A stretch of DNA of 7,775 nt, from assembly GCA_052388135.1 (NCBI GenBank), contig JBQTIM010000187.1:1-7775 (forward strand). Direction: 5' to 3'. Below the pieces are notes generated by a model that was not told the DNA's origin, searched no databases, and worked only from the letters and a program-made list of their open reading frames with translations. The translations under genes and the position numbers were made by a program. The stretch comes from JBQTIM01 sp052388135. GTDB taxonomy: Bacteria; Elusimicrobiota; Elusimicrobia; FEN-1173. Below are positions 6,524 through 7,775 of the stretch, piece by piece (position 1 is the stretch's first letter; every line of letters starts with the position of its first letter).

Positions 6524-7551
6524 CGTTTTGTCCTCCCGGATGCAAGCCGGCGCCCGTACTGGCGCGCGTAGTATGTCTTATACCCGGCCCTCCCGGATTT
6601 GATGGGCCTCCACCAGTCCTCGCGCGAACGATACCACTCGATGGTTTCGATGAGGCCCCGTTCGAAGGAACGCCGGGGCGTCCACCCCAGCTCCCGTTTG
6701 ATCTTTCGGACGTCCGGCGCGTAACGGACGTCGTGCCCCGGGCGATCGGGGACGAACCGCATGAGCCGCGGCGACCGTCCCAGGCGGCGCAGGATGAGCC
6801 TGGCCACGTCGATGTTCCGCCATTCGCCGGGCCCGGCGATGTTGTAAATCTCCCCGGGCCTCCCCTTTTTCAAAACGGCGTCCAACGCCTCGCAGTGGTC
6901 CAGGACGTGAATCCAATTGCGCACGTTGAGCCCCTTTCCATAAAGGGGCAAGGCCTGCTCGTCCAGGGCGTTGGTGATGAAAAGCGGCAGAAATTTTTCC
7001 GGATACTGGTAAGGCCCGTAGTTGTTCGTGCAGCGCGTGATCATGGCGGGGAAACCGTAGGTCACGGCCTGGCAGAGGACCATGTGGTCCGACGCGGCTT
7101 TGGAGGCGGCGTAGGGGCTCGAGGGGTTCAGAGGATGATCCTCGGGCGTCTTCCCGCGCGGGATGGAGCCGTAAACCTCGTCGGTGGAAACGTGCAGGAA
7201 GCGCTTGACGCCGGCCCGTCGGGCGGCGGACGCCAGAGTGTAAGCGCCCTGGACGTTGGTCTGGATGAAGGCGTCGGCGTCCAGAAGGGACCTGTCCACG
7301 TGGGTTTCGGCGGCGAAATTGACCACGGCGTCCACCCCGGTCAAGGCCCGCGCCACGGCGGCCGGGTTGCGTATGTCTCCCCTCAGAAACCGGTGCCGCG
7401 GGGAGCGCATGGCCTCCTTCAAATTGGCCAGGTTGCCGGCGTAGGTGAGCTTGTCCAGATTGACGACGCGGTCCCCCGCGTATTTTTCCAGCCGGTGGCG
7501 CACGAAGTGCGACCCGATGAAGCCTGCCCCGCCGGTGACGAGAAGTTTCAC
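6520..7551 (-). CDS. rmlB: dTDP-glucose 4,6-dehydratase
   Basis: RmlB converts dTDP-glucose to dTDP-4-keto-6-deoxyglucose with bound NAD+, the entry point to rhamnose and many deoxy- and amino-deoxy-sugars. The 343-residue extended SDR fold shows GGAGFIG at 7-13, LDKLTYAGNLANL (32-44), AAETHVDRS (80-88), STDEVYG (122-128) with the dehydratase-specific D124 and E125, and the catalytic YAASK (Y147, K151). RCTNNYGPYQYPEKFLPL (173-190), NVRNWIHVLDHC (209-220) and RPGHDVRYA (270-278) are typical of RmlB. The start is taken at GTG 7551, right at the Rossmann strand. The frame is open to GTG 7611, but that extension runs through a stem-loop and is not protein-like. No clear Shine-Dalgarno precedes GTG 7551. 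A possible -10 TACAAT at 7584-7579 lacks a -35. No rmlA, rmlC or rmlD is in view. Confidence 0.95.
   Translation of the reverse strand: MKLLVTGGAGFIGSHFVRHRLEKYAGDRVVNLDKLTYAGNLANLKEAMRSPRHRFLRGDIRNPAAVARALTGVDAVVNFAAETHVDRSLLDADAFIQTNVQGAYTLASAARRAGVKRFLHVSTDEVYGSIPRGKTPEDHPLNPSSPYAASKAASDHMVLCQAVTYGFPAMITRCTNNYGPYQYPEKFLPLFITNALDEQALPLYGKGLNVRNWIHVLDHCEALDAVLKKGRPGEIYNIAGPGEWRNIDVARLILRRLGRSPRLMRFVPDRPGHDVRYAPDVRKIKRELGWTPRRSFERGLIETIEWYRSREDWWRPIKSGRAGYKTYYARQYGRRLASGRTKR
6531..6537 (-). promoter_or_regulatory. Ribosome binding site fixing the ugd GTG start
   Basis: The minus strand reads GGGAGGA, followed by ACAAAACG (the first A is shared with the site) and then GTG at 6523. This strong site lies inside the last codons of rmlB and justifies the non-ATG start. 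Confidence 0.8.
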
Positions 7552-7598
7552 TGTATTGATAGGACGGACATCGGCTGCATTGTAAGAGCAACAAAGTC

Positions 7599-7617
7599 CC
7601 AGGGGCTCCACCCCTGG
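7599..7617. repeat. GC-rich stem-loop upstream of rmlB
   Basis: CCAGGGG and CCCCTGG form a perfect 7-bp stem around the loop CTCCA. Allowing one bulged C, flanking GTCC and GGAC can lengthen it. No T-run follows on either strand, so it is not a standard intrinsic terminator. Confidence 0.6.
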
Positions 7618-7623
7618 ACCCGG

Positions 7624-7661
7624 CCATACTTTCTTTTTGCTTGTCCAAAAAGAAAGTATGG
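7624..7661. repeat. Perfect 16-bp inverted repeat with a 6-nt loop
   Basis: CCATACTTTCTTTTTG (7624-7639) and CAAAAAGAAAGTATGG (7646-7661) are exactly complementary around the loop CTTGTC. The hairpin lies 6 bp from the GC-rich stem-loop at 7599-7617. Neither strand has a terminal T-run, so a palindromic repeat element or RNA structure is more likely than a simple terminator. From memory, similar TTTCTTTTTG/CAAAAAGAAA palindromes occur in intergenic repeats of other bacteria, unverified. Confidence 0.7.
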
Positions 7662-7775
7662 AGAAAGAAAAAGGACACCCCCGGTGGCCTGTGACCGAGG
7701 CGTGGGAGCCGAGGAAATGGTTGGAGGGCGCCAGCCCGGAAACCGCGCGCGCCCTTTTTGCGGCGGCCCTCCATT
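7658..7775 (+). CDS. Possible N-terminus of a rightward ORF, cut by the window edge
   Basis: ATG 7658 opens 39 codons with no stop before the right edge, beginning MEKEKGHPRWPVTEAW. The codons after the first few favour G or C in the third position, as in the neighbouring real genes. The start codon, however, lies in the right arm of the 16-bp inverted repeat, so the first residues may be translated repeat DNA and a true start may lie further right. There is no recognisable domain. It could equally be non-coding. Confidence 0.2.
   Translation, partial: MEKEKGHPRWPVTEAWEPRKWLEGASPETARALFAAALH

Noticed and set aside
5199..6545. 448-codon minus-strand frame overlapping ugd out of phase
   Set aside because: It is dominated by arginine, glycine and proline, with no domain. 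It is a shifted reading of ugd.
5696..6571. 291-codon plus-strand frame antisense to ugd
   Set aside because: It is histidine-, glycine- and valine-rich with no motifs and lies opposite a gene with all UDP-glucose dehydrogenase signatures. GC-rich third positions in ugd explain it.
7722..7773. TGGAGGGC / GCCCTCCA inverted repeat at the right edge
   Set aside because: An 8-bp stem with a loop of about 36 nt in GC-rich DNA is weak, and the region is cut by the window end.
6578..7774. 398-codon minus-strand frame covering rmlB and the right edge
   Set aside because: It is a shifted reading of rmlB extended through the stem-loops. The conserved SDR motifs are all in the other frame.

Overview
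This 7.8 kb window looks like part of a bacterial cell-surface polysaccharide (O-antigen, capsule or other glycan) biosynthesis locus. Every gene I can recognise makes, modifies or transfers sugars. The DNA is fairly GC-rich, with Shine-Dalgarno sites in places and sigma70-like promoters, so it is bacterial. No gene here fixes the phylum. An uncultured or little-studied Gram-negative-type lineage is a guess, not a result.

Layout from left to right. (1) Positions 1-604, minus strand: a class I SAM-dependent methyltransferase whose C-terminus runs off the left edge. (2) Positions 605-817: a gap with a candidate minus-strand promoter and a 17-bp near-palindrome inside its spacer. (3) Positions 818-1969, minus: a DegT/DnrJ/EryC1/StrS sugar aminotransferase. 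(4) Positions 2008-3432, minus: a fusion of a dolichol-phosphate-mannose-synthase-like GT2 domain and a SAM methyltransferase domain. (5) Positions 3433-3505: a compact divergent promoter region with a near-consensus TTGACA-17-TAGAAT leftward and a perfect TATAAT rightward, both so close to the start codons that the transcripts should be leaderless or nearly so. (6) Positions 3506-5202, plus: a 33-codon hydrophobic small ORF whose stop overlaps (ATGA) the start of a multi-pass GT-C-like membrane protein. (7) Positions 5207-6523, minus: UDP-glucose 6-dehydrogenase, convergent with the GT-C gene and only 4 bp from it. (8) Positions 6520-7551, minus: dTDP-glucose 4,6-dehydratase (rmlB), overlapping the dehydrogenase by GTGA. 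(9) Positions 7552-7775: no firm gene, but two adjacent perfect stem-loops, a purine mirror repeat and a possible rightward ORF cut by the edge.

How the genes may work together (inference). RmlB and UDP-glucose dehydrogenase supply dTDP-4-keto-6-deoxyglucose and UDP-glucuronate, two branches of activated-glucose metabolism. The aminotransferase would aminate a keto-sugar nucleotide. The GT2 domain resembles enzymes that load a sugar onto polyprenyl phosphate, and GT-C enzymes typically use such lipid-linked sugars as donors, so the two divergent transcription units may form a donor-maker and transferase pair. The methyltransferases may decorate sugars or a lipid-linked intermediate.

The most unusual points are the divergent near-leaderless promoters, the small membrane-peptide ORF coupled to the GT-C gene, the GT2-methyltransferase fusion, and the stem-loop cluster upstream of rmlB. 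I see no CRISPR array, tRNA, rRNA or transposase.
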